DNA from: Allacma fusca
Taxonomy: Eukaryota > Arthropoda > Collembola > Symphypleona > Sminthuridae
DNA length: 64,000 nt
Direction: 5' to 3'
Assembly: GCA_947179485.1 (NCBI GenBank)
Contig: OX359247.1
Span: forward strand, 35,502,801-35,566,800
How positions within the stretch are numbered: position 1 is the stretch's first letter; the number at the start of each line of letters is the position of its first letter. The notes below the pieces were generated by a model. That model was not told the origin of the DNA. It did no database searches and worked only from the letters and a program-made list of their open reading frames with translations. The translations under genes and the position numbers were made by a program. This document shows positions 1 to 12,090 of this stretch, piece by piece.

Positions 1-79
1 TGTCTTATTATGCACCGTGTACAATACTCAAATTCGTAAATCAGGGACTTAAACGAGTAACATTTTGTTTCCAACACAG

Positions 80-367
80 AGCCAGTCATTCAAGATCCAA
101 GAGTCTAAGGAAGGAGCAGAAATTAAAAGCGCGGACGCTGAATCTAAAGGACTTTCAAGAAAACATCTCCCATTTCCCCTAATACTCTCCGTGAAAAATC
201 CCAATAAAAAAATCGACACTACTGAGGAAGGCAGCCCACGTGAAGGGTACTGTGATGGATTTACTGAATACGAATGCTCAGTTGTGTGTGCCTACTATGA
301 ATTGCCCTATTCAAAATGTCAAGGCGGCATGTGCCTTTGCGAGCTGTATCCCTGGCCAGAAGAATAA
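80..367 (+). CDS. CS-alpha-beta (defensin-like) secreted peptide, last exon only
   Basis: Final exon (95 codons plus stop) of a secreted cysteine-rich peptide; the signal-peptide exon lies left of the window. It starts after an acceptor ending at 79 in phase 0, as in the full paralogue at 32921-33566, from which it differs at 9 of 95 residues. A basic pro-region (SRKH, NKK) precedes a six-cysteine core spaced C-x7-C-x3-C-x9-C-x4-C-x1-C, the cysteine-stabilised alpha-beta pattern of invertebrate defensins. The core is acidic, unlike most cationic defensins, so antimicrobial activity is inference. AATAAA lies at 426-431. The CS-alpha-beta fold is also used by ion-channel-active peptides; sequence alone does not separate these roles. 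Confidence 0.75.
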   Translation, partial: SQSFKIQESKEGAEIKSADAESKGLSRKHLPFPLILSVKNPNKKIDTTEEGSPREGYCDGFTEYECSVVCAYYELPYSKCQGGMCLCELYPWPEE

Positions 368-425
368 TCTCAAAAATTTTGTATTCCTTTTTTACCCATG
401 TGTTATTTTGTATGTTTCGTTTGTA

Positions 426-431
426 AATAAA
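426..431 (+). promoter_or_regulatory. Polyadenylation signal AATAAA
   Basis: AATAAA 59 bases after the stop codon of the defensin-like exon. The paralogue has the equivalent signal at 33623-33628 in a recognisably similar 3' UTR. Confidence 0.6.
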
Positions 432-2408
432 AACTCTCTTTTATAGTTGACTATTTCTCGACCTTTTAACTTTTAATATCTTAGACAAAAATCTAATGCG
501 TAATGGTAACGATATTTCAATGTCCGAATCGGAGGTTTCCTTTTAGTAGGCGTGCGCCAACAGCCATGGGAATAATGTGCATCATTACCACCATGATAAT
601 TTGTTAGTCTCTGATTAAACCTTTACCTTGACTCCTTTCCCTAGTTGACTTAATATACTTACAATTAGTATATATAATTATTTACGAGTCTAAAGGTTTG
701 GACTAGGCTGCTGCATAGGTTTTACTCCACGACGATACAGTTAAATACATTTCAGTAATATTATTCCAGATGAGCAAAATATTTGCACAGATTTTTGTAA
801 TTTATTGGGTCAAGTATAGCATAGTGCGTAGTTTAATTTAAATTTAAACGCTGTGTTAATTAGGCTTCAAGTCATGGCTTTCCCATGAAGGATTTCTTGC
901 TTACGGTTACAGTACTATACTACTATTATCAATTATTTTAAGTTGCTCCCTATTGAATATCCTGCATATGCTTTTAATTTTCATTCATTTAATTAGTACA
1001 ATGTCGAGTGCATGAATGAGCTTGCACCTAAGTACTAAAAGTGTAAATGTAAATACGAATGGACTGGGATGAAATTATTGCTACACAGGGATGCTCATAA
1101 AGTTACTTATCATATATGTATGTTGTGCCATTCCCCTGTATTTGATTTGCTTTGAAATTGTCTTAGAAATTCTGGTGTTCTCAATGGTTTGGAAAAATGT
1201 CTATTTTGAGAGTCTCAACAACGTTGTAACGTAAGATCCGATTATTCTTAATGGACAACTTTTACAACTTAAAACAGAGTAGTTGGCAAGACTGACGAAA
1301 GGAAAAGTTATATTATAGGTACGTATGTACATATAAGCACATACTTGCATTTGTATATAGGACCCGTACATTAGATCAACTAAAGTGATTACCATCGAAA
1401 TCCATTGTTGACCAAAGATCTTCTTCAGACCTCACGACCACCAAATAGTGAATGAATCTCAAATAATAATAATTATTATGACATGGGACAACTTATAGAT
1501 ATATGCACGAGCAAATTCCCCACTCATTGTTAAAACTCCCTTGCCTGTCATTGCCTTTTCCATCCACAAATTGGTTTAAAGCTGTCACGTATTTTGAGAC
1601 CTGACTACAGGGAAATTCCTTTGTCATGAGAGGGAGGCGTGTTGCGTAAAAATACTTGGAATTATAAAGAAAGTAAATAATTCTATGCAAAACTGCCGGT
1701 TGTGAGGAGTAATTGTCAGCAAAGTAGTAACAACTCAATTAGGTCAGGAAAATCGAAGTTGAACGTATGTTCACATTATCACATATTTAGCGACTTGCTA
1801 AATATGTACTGTACTGTAGTACACTTGTAGCATTTAGACATGTTAAATTATTTCTTTAATTGCCTATTTTGAAAAAATGCTTATATATACATAAATTCAT
1901 GGGAGCAGTGTAGGTATGCATTATGTATCCTTTTGTACCTTTGGATTTAAAAACATCCTTGAAGATGACCAAAACGGTGACGGCATTATATTTGTACCGC
2001 TTCAGAAAACAATCACGGGTTGTGTGGCTTACGGTTGTTTTACAACCCCATACAATTGAATTGCAACTATTCCAATCCCATGTATTCGCACAATTGGGTA
2101 TGTGCAAAAAACGGCAATCATAATAGGCAGTGCAAGATGTAAAAATACAAGATCCACATCTCTGTACATACAGGTAATACATAGGAAGGGATAAAGGCAT
2201 ATCAATACCACAGCAAGTGAGAAGCGGGAGTACTTACTTGTAGCAACTGTCAAAGAGTTTATCGTCAAAAATTCGACTCAATCTTTGTTACTCCTCAGTC
2301 AGTTTATCTTGTGAATCGTAGGAGTGAGAGTGGACAGTGAGCGAGGGAGTGACTTTCGCTAATTTTCCATGTCAGTAATAATTGACAATTTTTGAAAAGT
2401 TTGCAATC
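432..2408. other. Intergenic, no gene seen
   Basis: AT-rich sequence between the defensin-like exon and the P450 gene. Short open frames here lack codon-like composition, splice context or recognisable motifs. The part just upstream of 2409 should contain the P450 promoter and 5' UTR. An ATG at 2369 opens a nine-codon-spaced frame that stops at TGA, so it would be a small upstream ORF if transcribed. Confidence 0.5.
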
Positions 2409-5400
2409 ATGATTTTACATTTTGTCCAGACGTTTCCCTTACTATCCCTGGCCATTGTGGGACTGGCCATAATCCTAATCAGTTTAACAAAGGACCGACG
2501 GATTAAAATCCTCATGGGAAAGCTCCCAGGCCCAGCCAGGTATCCCATTATAGGCAGTGCCTCGGAATTCAACATTTCCAATGAAGGTATTCAAATATGT
2601 TCATTTCAAATTATTTGTTATATTTCATTCATCTATAAAATTTCTGCAAAAAAAGTATCGGAACGCTAATTAAAATATTAACGGCAGTTGAGTTAACTTT
2701 GAATAATGGGGTAAACTGGAACAGGAGAAAACAAATAGGATTTAAAGTAGTCTTAAAACTGAGTGCTGTAGTAGATACTTACGTCTTGACGTTCAAGAGA
2801 TCCCATTTTCATTTTCATTTCACAGTATCTACGTAAATTAGAAAGACGATTCCATTCATATTTTCTATTAAGAACTCTTTCTTCTCCGAGTATGCTTACC
2901 ATGTGTCACCATCCAGAAGTTCAGGTATAAGCTCGGGAATTGTAAGGAGGGCTTTAGAAAAATTGAGGTTCTTTAAAGCTATAATAATTCAAAAATCAAG
3001 GTAAATAGTCCAGAATTCGTACATGAAGTAATCAAGGTCCCGTAACTATTGAAATTATTCCAGCACTTGCACTTCTGCAATTTAAATACCGTCGACTTTA
3101 TGGGGAGAGATACATAGTCGCCGTCGGTCCTTACTACTACATGTCACTGTCCAATCCGTCGGACATTGAGGTAACTCGCGTGCATAATATTATACATCTA
3201 TGAACTGAATATAGAATAGATAAAAGTGAATGGTTGATTAATTTAGAACGGTGGTTTAATTATTATTATGAAATTGCACTTGTTTAAGAAACTCCTCACG
3301 TCGTCAGTTTGCACTGAGAAAGGAGAAACGTATAAATTTATAATGCCTTGGTTGGGAGAAGGTCTGCTGACAAGCTCAGGTATGTTATCTATTTACAATA
3401 GCAAATAATTTAACAGAATCAAAATTGCACGCATGTATATGTCAAAAAAAAATTCCATATGTCTGGCTTATAAATGTATAATAATTATGTGAGTGCATAA
3501 AAATGACACACATTCTAATGGCTGAGCATGACAGGCAAGAAATGGCAGAAGAGGAGGAAGATGATTACACCTGCTTTTCATTTCAAAATTCTTGAAGACT
3601 TCCTCGTCATTTTCAATGAGCAAGCAAATATCCTAGTGGAGATTCTGCGTGAGGATTTCCTTAACGGGGAGGAAAAAGATATTTGTGAGTACGTTACCCG
3701 GTGCACGCTTGATATCATTGGAGGTATGTACTTACATACATATAATTATGTATACATACATACATTAACGTAAGCCAAATATTAATTACATAATTATTTT
3801 TACAACCCTTCATGTGCGTATCTCATGTACTGTATATGTGCAATCCTTACGCCAGAAATACCCCGTACAATAGGGAGTGTACGATCATTATGAGCTTACT
3901 TTAGGGATTTGGTCCTTATGATGAAACTCTATAGGAAATTATAGTTCCAGGGCAAAATTCTTTATTGAGCACAGTCACGAGTCTCTATTGAACATCAATT
4001 AAGAACATCTATCCCATCCATTGAGTCTATTGTACTACCCCGACGTCCACTTTTTAGCTTTTGCTCGGGATAATGTAATTCTTGCCAGAAGCAGTTACAT
4101 CACAACCGTTCATTTGTCATTTATTGTGTGCTATATTTGAAAGTTTGTTTATCCCAAAGAGAAATTAATATTATAGTATATGAGTACCTATTGGAAACTC
4201 CAACCTGTATACGCAATTATGACACGAGAAATATTTTCTTCCAAATTTAGCCAGAGAATAAATAGTAGCACATATGACAGGAGTTTCCACTAATAGTACA
4301 ATGTACCCTAAGACTAATCCTGCGAACACGCATAAACCACATTTGTAACTGTTGGACATAGCACTGACGTGAAAGTGATGTGCTCAACTCATAATAGTAA
4401 CGCAATGAACTAAATGCTGAAGTCTTGCTGATGTGTGATTATATGATTGATTACTTTGACGGCTGACTATGGAGCCCTTTGTTGCTGTTTATGTTCGGCA
4501 GACACCAAAGTAATGCTATGTGAATATAAAGTTGATAATCAGGACTGACTACATATGTACATATGTACACTACACATAGCAGATTTCACCCTCGTGAGAC
4601 AATTACTGAGTTAATTATATATGAGGTCCTAATGTATTTTCAGCATTTATTTAAGTAACCTATAGCTGTGAAGATATGATGTAATAATAAATAAGAATGC
4701 TCATAGTACTCACAAAGGAGCTTGTAATCCAAGTATTGATTTCCCATTGTAGAGACTGCCATGGACCGTCGGATAGACTCTCAAAGGAACAAAGATACTC
4801 CTTACGTTATGGCCGTAACAAAGTACTAACCCTTTGCTATTTACAAGACTTTAAACCTTCATATTTAAAACTCTCCGTAGAAGTAATGTGCATGAGTAAT
4901 CTAATGGATGCTTAATCTACATATATCCAATGTAAAGAGTAGATACACAAATAATGAACTTGTTGTTGTTGCTGCAGAGCTTGCGAAATAATGTTACATA
5001 GAGCAACCCGACCACTGTTGTGGCCTTACTTCGTGTTTTCGTTAACACCTTCCGGTCGGGAGTACCAAAAGTCATTAAAGATTCTACATGATTTCACAAC
5101 CATGGTAAGGATATGTGTTTTAAATTAGCATTAGTAGCCTGTAGCCTGGGCAAGGGGGCAGGCTGACTCCTTGCTACATTTCTCACGTAGTTAATTCTAA
5201 TTGACATTTGAATGATTATTTCGTATTTGGTAATCATAGATATTATGTATCTGTATTATGTTGATGGAATTTAACGTGACGGGATGTAGGTCATCAAAGA
5301 AAGGAAGAAGTCACAGCTGGCGGAAGCCCATGCGAAAGCCTCAGAGGTTGTTACGAATATAGAGACTGATGAAATCTACTGGCATGGGAAGCGCCGCCTG

Positions 5401-6527
5401 GCCTTCTTAGATTTGCTCTTAGATGCTCAAAAGAATCCTGAGAATGAACTGACAGACACTGATATTCGTGAAGAAGTGGATACGTTCATGTTTGAGGTAA
5501 ACAATATTTACATAGATAAATGTATGTGATCAACCTATGGAACTCAAAATGTTTATGTAGTAACTTTTACTGCAGAGAGAGCTTACTATTCATACTGCAT
5601 GGTATTATTTTTTTTCAGGGACATGACACAACCGCAGCGAGTTTGAATTGGACGATTTTCCTTTTAGGATGCAATCAGCATTGCCAAGTAAGACCTTGTT
5701 GATGTGAGGGATCTTGGTCCTGAGCTAAATTCATAGTAATGAGTAAATTCAACATTTGTTTTTTTTTGTAGGCGAAGGTCCACGAGGAACTTGACAGGAT
5801 CTTCGGAGATGATCGAAGCAGGCATGTTACTACGAAGGATTTGGCTGAAATGAAATATTTGGAACTTTGCATTAAAGAAGCCCTCAGACTCTATCCCAGT
5901 GTTCCATTTCTAGCTCGATATTTAAATTCAGATTTGACATTAGGTAATTTACCCTTCAGACAAACTACTAATTATATGTGCTAATGTAGGTTGGGCAGGC
6001 TGTTGTGCTTGGAATAATTGAATGAATCTGGGTACCAGGAATATCGCGTGTAATATCTATTTAAGTAATATAGTTATTGTAAGTACTTTTTACAAATTTT
6101 ATGTACTTTCCAGATAAGGATATAGTCATCCCTGCAGGGGTCAACGTTTGTTTGATGTCCATGTCGATTCATCGAAACGAAACGATATACCCAGAACCAG
6201 AAGCATTCATCCCTGAGAGATTCCTCCCCGAAAATTGTGCTAATAGACATCCTTTTGCCTACATTCCGTTCTCAGCTGGACCAAGGAATTGTATAGGTAA
6301 TTTCTATTAAAATTAGTGTCAAATTAAATTTGCATGTTTGTAATACAATTATTACTCATGCTGTTTTAGGACAAAAATTTGCCATGATGGAAGAAAAGGT
6401 TGTCCTGGCTCAATTATTCCGGAACTACAAAGTTGAAGCAGCAGAGCGTCGCGAAGATGTTGCTGTCATGATTGAAGTTGTAACTCGTCCACGGGATGGA
6501 CTTAAGATACGACTATCACCACGTTGA
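2409..6527 (+). CDS. Cytochrome P450, CYP4-type (11 exons)
   Basis: Haem-thiolate monooxygenase, probably in the endoplasmic reticulum membrane. Exons: 2409-2586, 3064-3170, 3289-3379, 3535-3723, 4753-4822, 4978-5104, 5290-5496, 5619-5687, 5772-5943, 6114-6296, 6370-6527; all phases agree and give 516 residues, a normal CYP4 length. The N-terminal helix is an uncleaved anchor followed by the PGP hinge (KLPGPARYP). Visible motifs are the I-helix EGHDTT (residues 323-328, including the CYP4-typical Glu that can link covalently to haem), KEALR (E382/R385) and the haem loop [10 protein letters not shown] with axial Cys463. CYP4 members oxidise fatty acids, hormones or xenobiotics; the substrate here is unknown. 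The first in-frame ATG is 2409. AATAAA lies at 6825-6830. The exon 3 acceptor (3288) is weak. Confidence 0.93.
4551..4569. repeat. ACATATGT palindrome run
   Basis: Two overlapping ACATATGT palindromes form a 19-base run inside P450 intron 4. The same 19-mer recurs near 24318 in the sugar-transporter intron, and close variants occur near 7545-7563 and 29375-29392. It looks like a dispersed simple repeat; no function can be assigned. Confidence 0.5.
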
Positions 6528-6830
6528 ATTTAGTATGGGATGCATAATCACCTTGATTTATTTTTGTATGCATAATTTGTGTCGTTTTAAGAATAAGTAC
6601 CTGAAAGAACTCCCAGGAAAGACGGCTGCCCTGAGGCGTTCCAATCCCCCAAGAAAAATACTACTGATTTGCTGCTCTTTGAGACATGTTTCAATATTCA
6701 TTACTCTTGGTAATATCTACATTGAATAACATATATTTTTATTTTCCAAGTTGATTTATATTTTTTACCATGTGCATATAATTGAAAGTAACAAATATAC
6801 TAGTGTGCATAATGGTAACCTCCAAATAAA

Positions 6831-7806
6831 GAGGATTCGGTCTCTAAAAGCGGTTTCTGTGTAAAAGTAGATATGTACAACAGTGTTTGATTCTGTACAT
6901 GTACATAATATGTGCTTCATAGGATAATACAATCATAATTTATAACAATTACAAAATCTTTGATTCATCGTAAAAAAAACACATAATCAAAGTGTGGAAA
7001 GAACCATTTATTTGCTTTTACCACCTTTTCCATTTTTGTTACAAATTTTTGTGCAGGAATTTTTCTTAAACTATTGATAATATTATGTGAGAAGCATGCG
7101 AAAAGGATTGGGTAAGTCGGTTCCAATCCTGGGAAATATTGATTATGAAACATCCACTTATGTGCCTCTATACATATGCGTATAAATAATTATAGATATA
7201 CAAACATATTCTCACTGTGGCGTGACACAGTACAAATTGTACGACACAATAGTAATTCCAATGAATGAGTATGTTACATGAGGATATTTTCCAGTCTCTA
7301 TGGCAAGAACTTCTTTTGTAGTATAATCCTTCTGTAAAAACATTTTCTATATAGAATGGTTCGTTCATTTCATAAACCGCTCCAAAATATAATGTTTCCA
7401 ATATTATATTCCCTGGTAGTTTACTTACATGCATACTTACATGCATAATAAATTCTTGAAATATACAAAGGTTTGAATCAATTATTTTCTTTTTTGTCAG
7501 GAGAGCTTTGAAGTACATTTGAAGGACCTCTCAAAATAATGTTGTATACATATACATATGTACACACACTACACACTTAATATATGTACATATAACAGCA
7601 GATGCTTACTTTCTCGGGGCACCTAAATGACTCTCACCGAGCCCGAAATAGACGTAAAAGGAAGTTACAAAAGCATGAAGTTGAAATATTACTTCCTGAA
7701 GTGTTTTTGCGTTTTGAAGCTGATTGCTAAAATGTAAAGGAATTTCTGTTGAGTCTATTACCCTCCCCAAATAAATTGTCAAAAAAATATCATTACCTGC
7801 GATTGA
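6831..7806. other. Intergenic, no gene seen
   Basis: AT-rich sequence between the P450 polyadenylation signal and the carotenoid-oxygenase start. Two antisense open frames (6965-7153 and 7168-7518) have no recognisable motif and I treat them as chance. It must hold the promoter of the downstream gene, but no clear TATA/initiator pair was found. Confidence 0.5.
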
Positions 7807-9529
7807 ATGGGAAATACATTGTCCTGTGGGTGTAGTAAATTCTATCAGGTTATATTACAAGATAAAATGAGTGAGATAAATTTTGATCTGACTCATTTAT
7901 TTGAAAATCAACAAGAAACTTCGGACAGTGGTGAAATCGGGACTGTCAAAGGTAATATTCCAGAGTGGATTCAGGGCACGATTTTTACAACCGGCCCTGG
8001 GAAATTTCACTTCCCTGAAACAAAGTTTTCAGTAAATCATTATTTTGATGGGTATGCAATCATCTGCAAACTTGAGATCTCTGGCAATAAAGTTACTCTA
8101 TGGAAAAAATATGAACAGTCGGATGCATTAAAAAAGGCGACTGCAGCAGGAAAAACTGTTTTGACGGAATTTTACACCCCACCGTCACCCGAGGTGACTC
8201 CAAGTGGCTTAAGCAGATTTAGCATCGTAAGTTTAAGGGAGCCGCTTGAGCTTGTTTTTAAATTAAATGATCATTCAAGTTCTTCATCAGAAGCATTTGT
8301 TAATAAATTGGTGCAATTTTTAGATTCCCAAGATTTCAGACAATGGCCATGTGAATGTTTTCTTCTTTGCTAATCGGATTTACACCACTAATGGAATGCT
8401 CCATTTCAGGGAAATTATCCCATCAGATTTATCCACTGGGGTTAAATATGACTGCAATGCATTTGGTCTCACAGGGGTAACCCCACACCCTTTAATAGAT
8501 TCTGATGGAACGATGTACAATCTCGGTACCGCCGTCACTGCAACTGGATCAAAGCAAGTTATTATCAAAATACCCCCAGTTCATCCTACAGAGAATTTTG
8601 ACATCGCTCTACAAAAATTTGAGACTGTTTCAACCATCCCTACGAGTAACTTTTTGTACTTTAGCATTGCCCACAGCTTTGGAATGTCTGACAATCATTT
8701 TGTCTTAATCGACCAACCCTTCGTGATAAATATGAGGAAAACTCTCAGACTGATGATAACAGGAAGTCCAGTGGCTACGATTGATTACACGGATTGGCGG
8801 CCGGAAGAACTGAACCAATTTGTCACTATTGATAAGAATTCAGGCCAAGTTCGCAAGCAAAAGATAATTTCATTGGAACCATTTTTCTACTTCAACATGG
8901 TCAACTGTTATCAAGAAAATGATCATCTAATCGTGGATGTTGTAGCTTGCCCTGATATCTCTGAATTTCAGAAAACTCTTCTGAAAAATATTATTGCAGG
9001 GAACTGCTGCATTGAAGAAGCCAGTGGAATTTTAAAGAGATTTGTTATTCCTCTCAATGAAAACGCAGAAGTATTAAGGGACACTTCTGGGGCGACAGCG
9101 GAGTTGGGTGTAGATGGAACTGTAACTCTAATAGCGGCATCTATGTCCAAGAAGGGTTTGTACTTAAATGCCATTATTAACCCTAAATTCAAAGGGAAAA
9201 AGTATCAGTTTGCTTTTGGAACTTCTGTGTTCTTCATGAATGGTCAGTATGGTCGAAGAATAACCAAGTTTGATTTGTTAACGGGAAATGAGTCCTCTTG
9301 GAATTCTGGAGGGGATTATATGGTTGGAGAGCCCATTTTCATACCGAATCCAAATGGTATTCAGGAGGACGACGGAGTATTAGTTGCTGGCGTTTTCGAT
9401 GTTCGCAAGGAAGGAAAATCCTTTGTTGTTTTTGTTTGCGCCATTACAATGCTGGAACTGGCACGAGCAGAGTTCCAAAATGCTATGGCCGTTTACTATC
9501 ATGGTCTCTTTGTACCATCTTTATTTTAG
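7807..9529 (+). CDS. Carotenoid oxygenase family protein (BCO/RPE65/NinaB-like) with altered iron site
   Basis: Two exons, 7807-8226 and 8324-9529, joined by a 97-bp GT-AG intron, give 541 residues, typical for the family that cleaves or isomerises carotenoids. Seven-bladed-propeller landmarks are present: GTIFTTGPGKFHF near the start, TPHPLIDSDGTMYN (His195), IAHSFG (His257), GEPIFIPNP and the C-terminal YYHGLF (His533). Three of the four iron-binding histidines are kept. Where the family has FHHxNxY this protein reads YFNMVNCY, so the third ligand is lost (Asn331/Met332), and the second-shell Glu is Gly164. It may be a pseudoenzyme or bind metal differently. The N-terminus MGNTLSCGC fits N-myristoylation plus palmitoylation; a second Met (MSEI, codon 21) is an alternative start. 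AATAAA at 9707-9712. Confidence 0.88.
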
Positions 9530-10013
9530 ATGGTACTCCTGAAATATTTAAGTTCCGATTTATTCAATTTCGCAGGAGAAACGAACAATAGTGGATAGTA
9601 TATGTAATCACATAAAACTACGCTTAAGTACTTCGATTACTCCAAGTTTTTTGAAAAATCCAAACTGTAACAGTAATTTCACATAGCTAAAGGTTTTTCA
9701 AAAAACAATAAATGTCATTACTTTAGTAGCATTGTATATCTGTAAAATATTTCCGAACGTAAGTATAGATATGTATAAGTCGACTTCATTGGAAATAAAA
9801 ATATTTAATCCGATACTCCTGAGTTCCATTTCCTTTTAGCAACTGAGGGTCGGTTAAATAAAATAAATATGTATACTTGAGGTGTAAATACGGGATAAAA
9901 CACGCCCAATTTATTATTTGAGTTCTTTAGTGTAATCATCCAATATTTTTTTAGAAAATCGGCCCGATTTTTAACACGTTCTCGATGTACATAAATGCGC
10001 GTAAATCTGTCAA

Positions 10014-12090
10014 CTATAGTTTGCACTGAGCGTAAGAATAAATTGTATTTAAGGCGGGGATTTTATCCTTTAAAAATATTATATCGTGATCAGACATAGC
10101 TTCTCCAACGGATCTTGTGTAGAAAGTTCTCAAAGTGTTAATTTTCGCGATGCATTCCACGCACCATGGGATTTCCTAAAAGGCAAAACAACAAAATGCT
10201 CAGGTGCTGCTTTAAAACAATAATGCCAGTGTGTAATATAACACTGCTTTAACATTCAAGAATTTAAATAAAAAAAGCTTTGGTAATTATTTAAGCAATT
10301 AAGGGTTACTCACATCCCCAGGAAGTTCCAACTCAGTGAGATATTTTAAATGGAGAATACCATAATGGAGAGACGCGTTCGTGACAAACCCTTTCCCTTT
10401 CAAGTACAGATACTTTAACTCTGAAAACAAAAATTCGTTTTCAAAGATTTTGATTCACACCAGTCTCACTTCATAAGAGCTGTATATTATAAATATCTAT
10501 TTATTAATAATTAAGTAGTATCATAAATTATATGTTTACCTTGTAGATTTCCGATATGGAAATTCATCCGACTTTGAGCAGCTCTCAATTGATCATCGCA
10601 ACGGCAAGCCAAAGGGGGCGTAGTTTCATTTTCAGACCATAAAGCTGTGACAGGAATGCCAGTCAGGCCAAAGTCTGACACGTTTTTACATTGCTCCAGA
10701 CATAAAAATTGAAGTTGAGGCCAGTATTTAAAAATAACATCACACATTCCATCCGTAAAATGATACCCTTTAAAACGGATTGTTTTCGGAAATGCTGTAA
10801 CAAGAGATGCAATATTCATTTCAGCCAATTCATCGCCTTCGTAAGGCTGAGCCACAACAGTTCGTACTAAACTTTCACTACGCGTCGGATCTCTATAGTC
10901 TGTGAACCCTATAAACTGAAAATCTAACAATGCTATATGTTCCAGTGCTGGGAAATAAACAGTAAAATTGTCTAAAGTAACTCCACATCTCCATCCTTGA
11001 AATCTCAAGACCTTCAAGTAAGGCAACTGACAGTGAACAGGAAAGTTCGAGTGGGGTTTCTCACAAATAATTTCTAAAATTTCCAAAGAATTCTCCAAAC
11101 TTTGAAAAAATCCTGATAAGGTTACATCCCTGATACTCGAACCTAGCGTAATAGTCAGATGTTTCAAAGACAAATTTTTCTTTTTCAGCGTGGCTACTTC
11201 ACTTTCCTTCACGCTGACCCCATTCAGCGAGAGTCGTTCTAATGTTCTTGGTAGCTCAGCAAAACGTAGAACCTGCTGTAGAGATGATTTCCAATTTTGA
11301 AATTCCAAATTAACAAGATTTTCTGCTCCGTTGATAATGTCCGTGATGAAGTTGTCATAATTACAGATGAAGGGAAGGGCGGGGTTCGTGTTTCCGAAGC
11401 AAATTGAAGTAAGGAAAGGGAGGTTCAAATCCTCTTCTAAAGTCTCATATTTCCGATAAGATGGTGGCAAGCATTTTTCAGGGATTCGGAAAATACTCAA
11501 ATCTTTCAACCAGCGAAGATTTTGTAGGATTTTTGAAACATTTGGCAGCTCTTGGCCAGCTATTTTCAATTTTAAGGAAACTATACAATGTGGAATTGTT
11601 TCAGTCACTGTGTCCATGAGTAGCATATGTTCCGAGTGATCGGCATAGAAGGTGAAACTTTGCACAGGTAGATCATGACTTCTTCGGAATGTCCGAAGAA
11701 AATCCCGCATTTTCCTAGGATATACTTTTAAATGATGGATCCGTTTCTGTAATATCGGAACCGCTTCCGTATTCCAGGCATGACAGATCAGACGGGAGTT
11801 GACTAAGTCTTGAGTCGGTAGGTACGAGCATATTTTTGAAATTATCTACAGGAAACAGGACGCCAGACAATATTTAACATGACATATTTTTGGCATAATA
11901 TTCTTTACTGTCCTATGATAATTATTCACGATAATTAAATTATGTTTATCATTTGGATTACCCCAGGAAACAGCATGGGATGTAAGTGTGCTGGGAGAGG
12001 TTCCTCGTCAGTTGCGACGGCAGCATAGTCACAGGCGTAGTTTTTCTCCTTGCTATTTGCCGTGAAGAATAAAATTATCGGACGAAACAT
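10014..12090 (-). CDS. F-box / leucine-rich-repeat protein 1
   Basis: Probable substrate receptor of an SCF-type ubiquitin ligase. Exons in transcription order: 12090-11962 (tentative), 11845-10540, 10420-10314, 10175-10014, about 567 residues with consistent phases. Exon 2 opens with an F-box-like segment (ICSYLPTQDLVNSRLICHAW) followed by about 400 residues with repeated LxxLxL leucine-rich motifs. A naive reading stops at 10511, but the donor at 10539 joins cleanly to exon 3 (ELKYLYLKGKG), which continues the leucine-rich pattern. The first exon, with MFRPIILFF at its start and an LPAHL motif near its end, is the weakest part; the true start may differ. A related but divergent gene lies at 34798-38430. 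Substrate unknown. Confidence 0.8.

Noticed and set aside
8227-8373. Apparent frameshift splitting the carotenoid-oxygenase gene
   Set aside because: A canonical GTAAGT donor at 8227 and TTTTTAG acceptor ending 8323 remove 97 bases and restore the family sequence in frame, so it is an intron and not a break.
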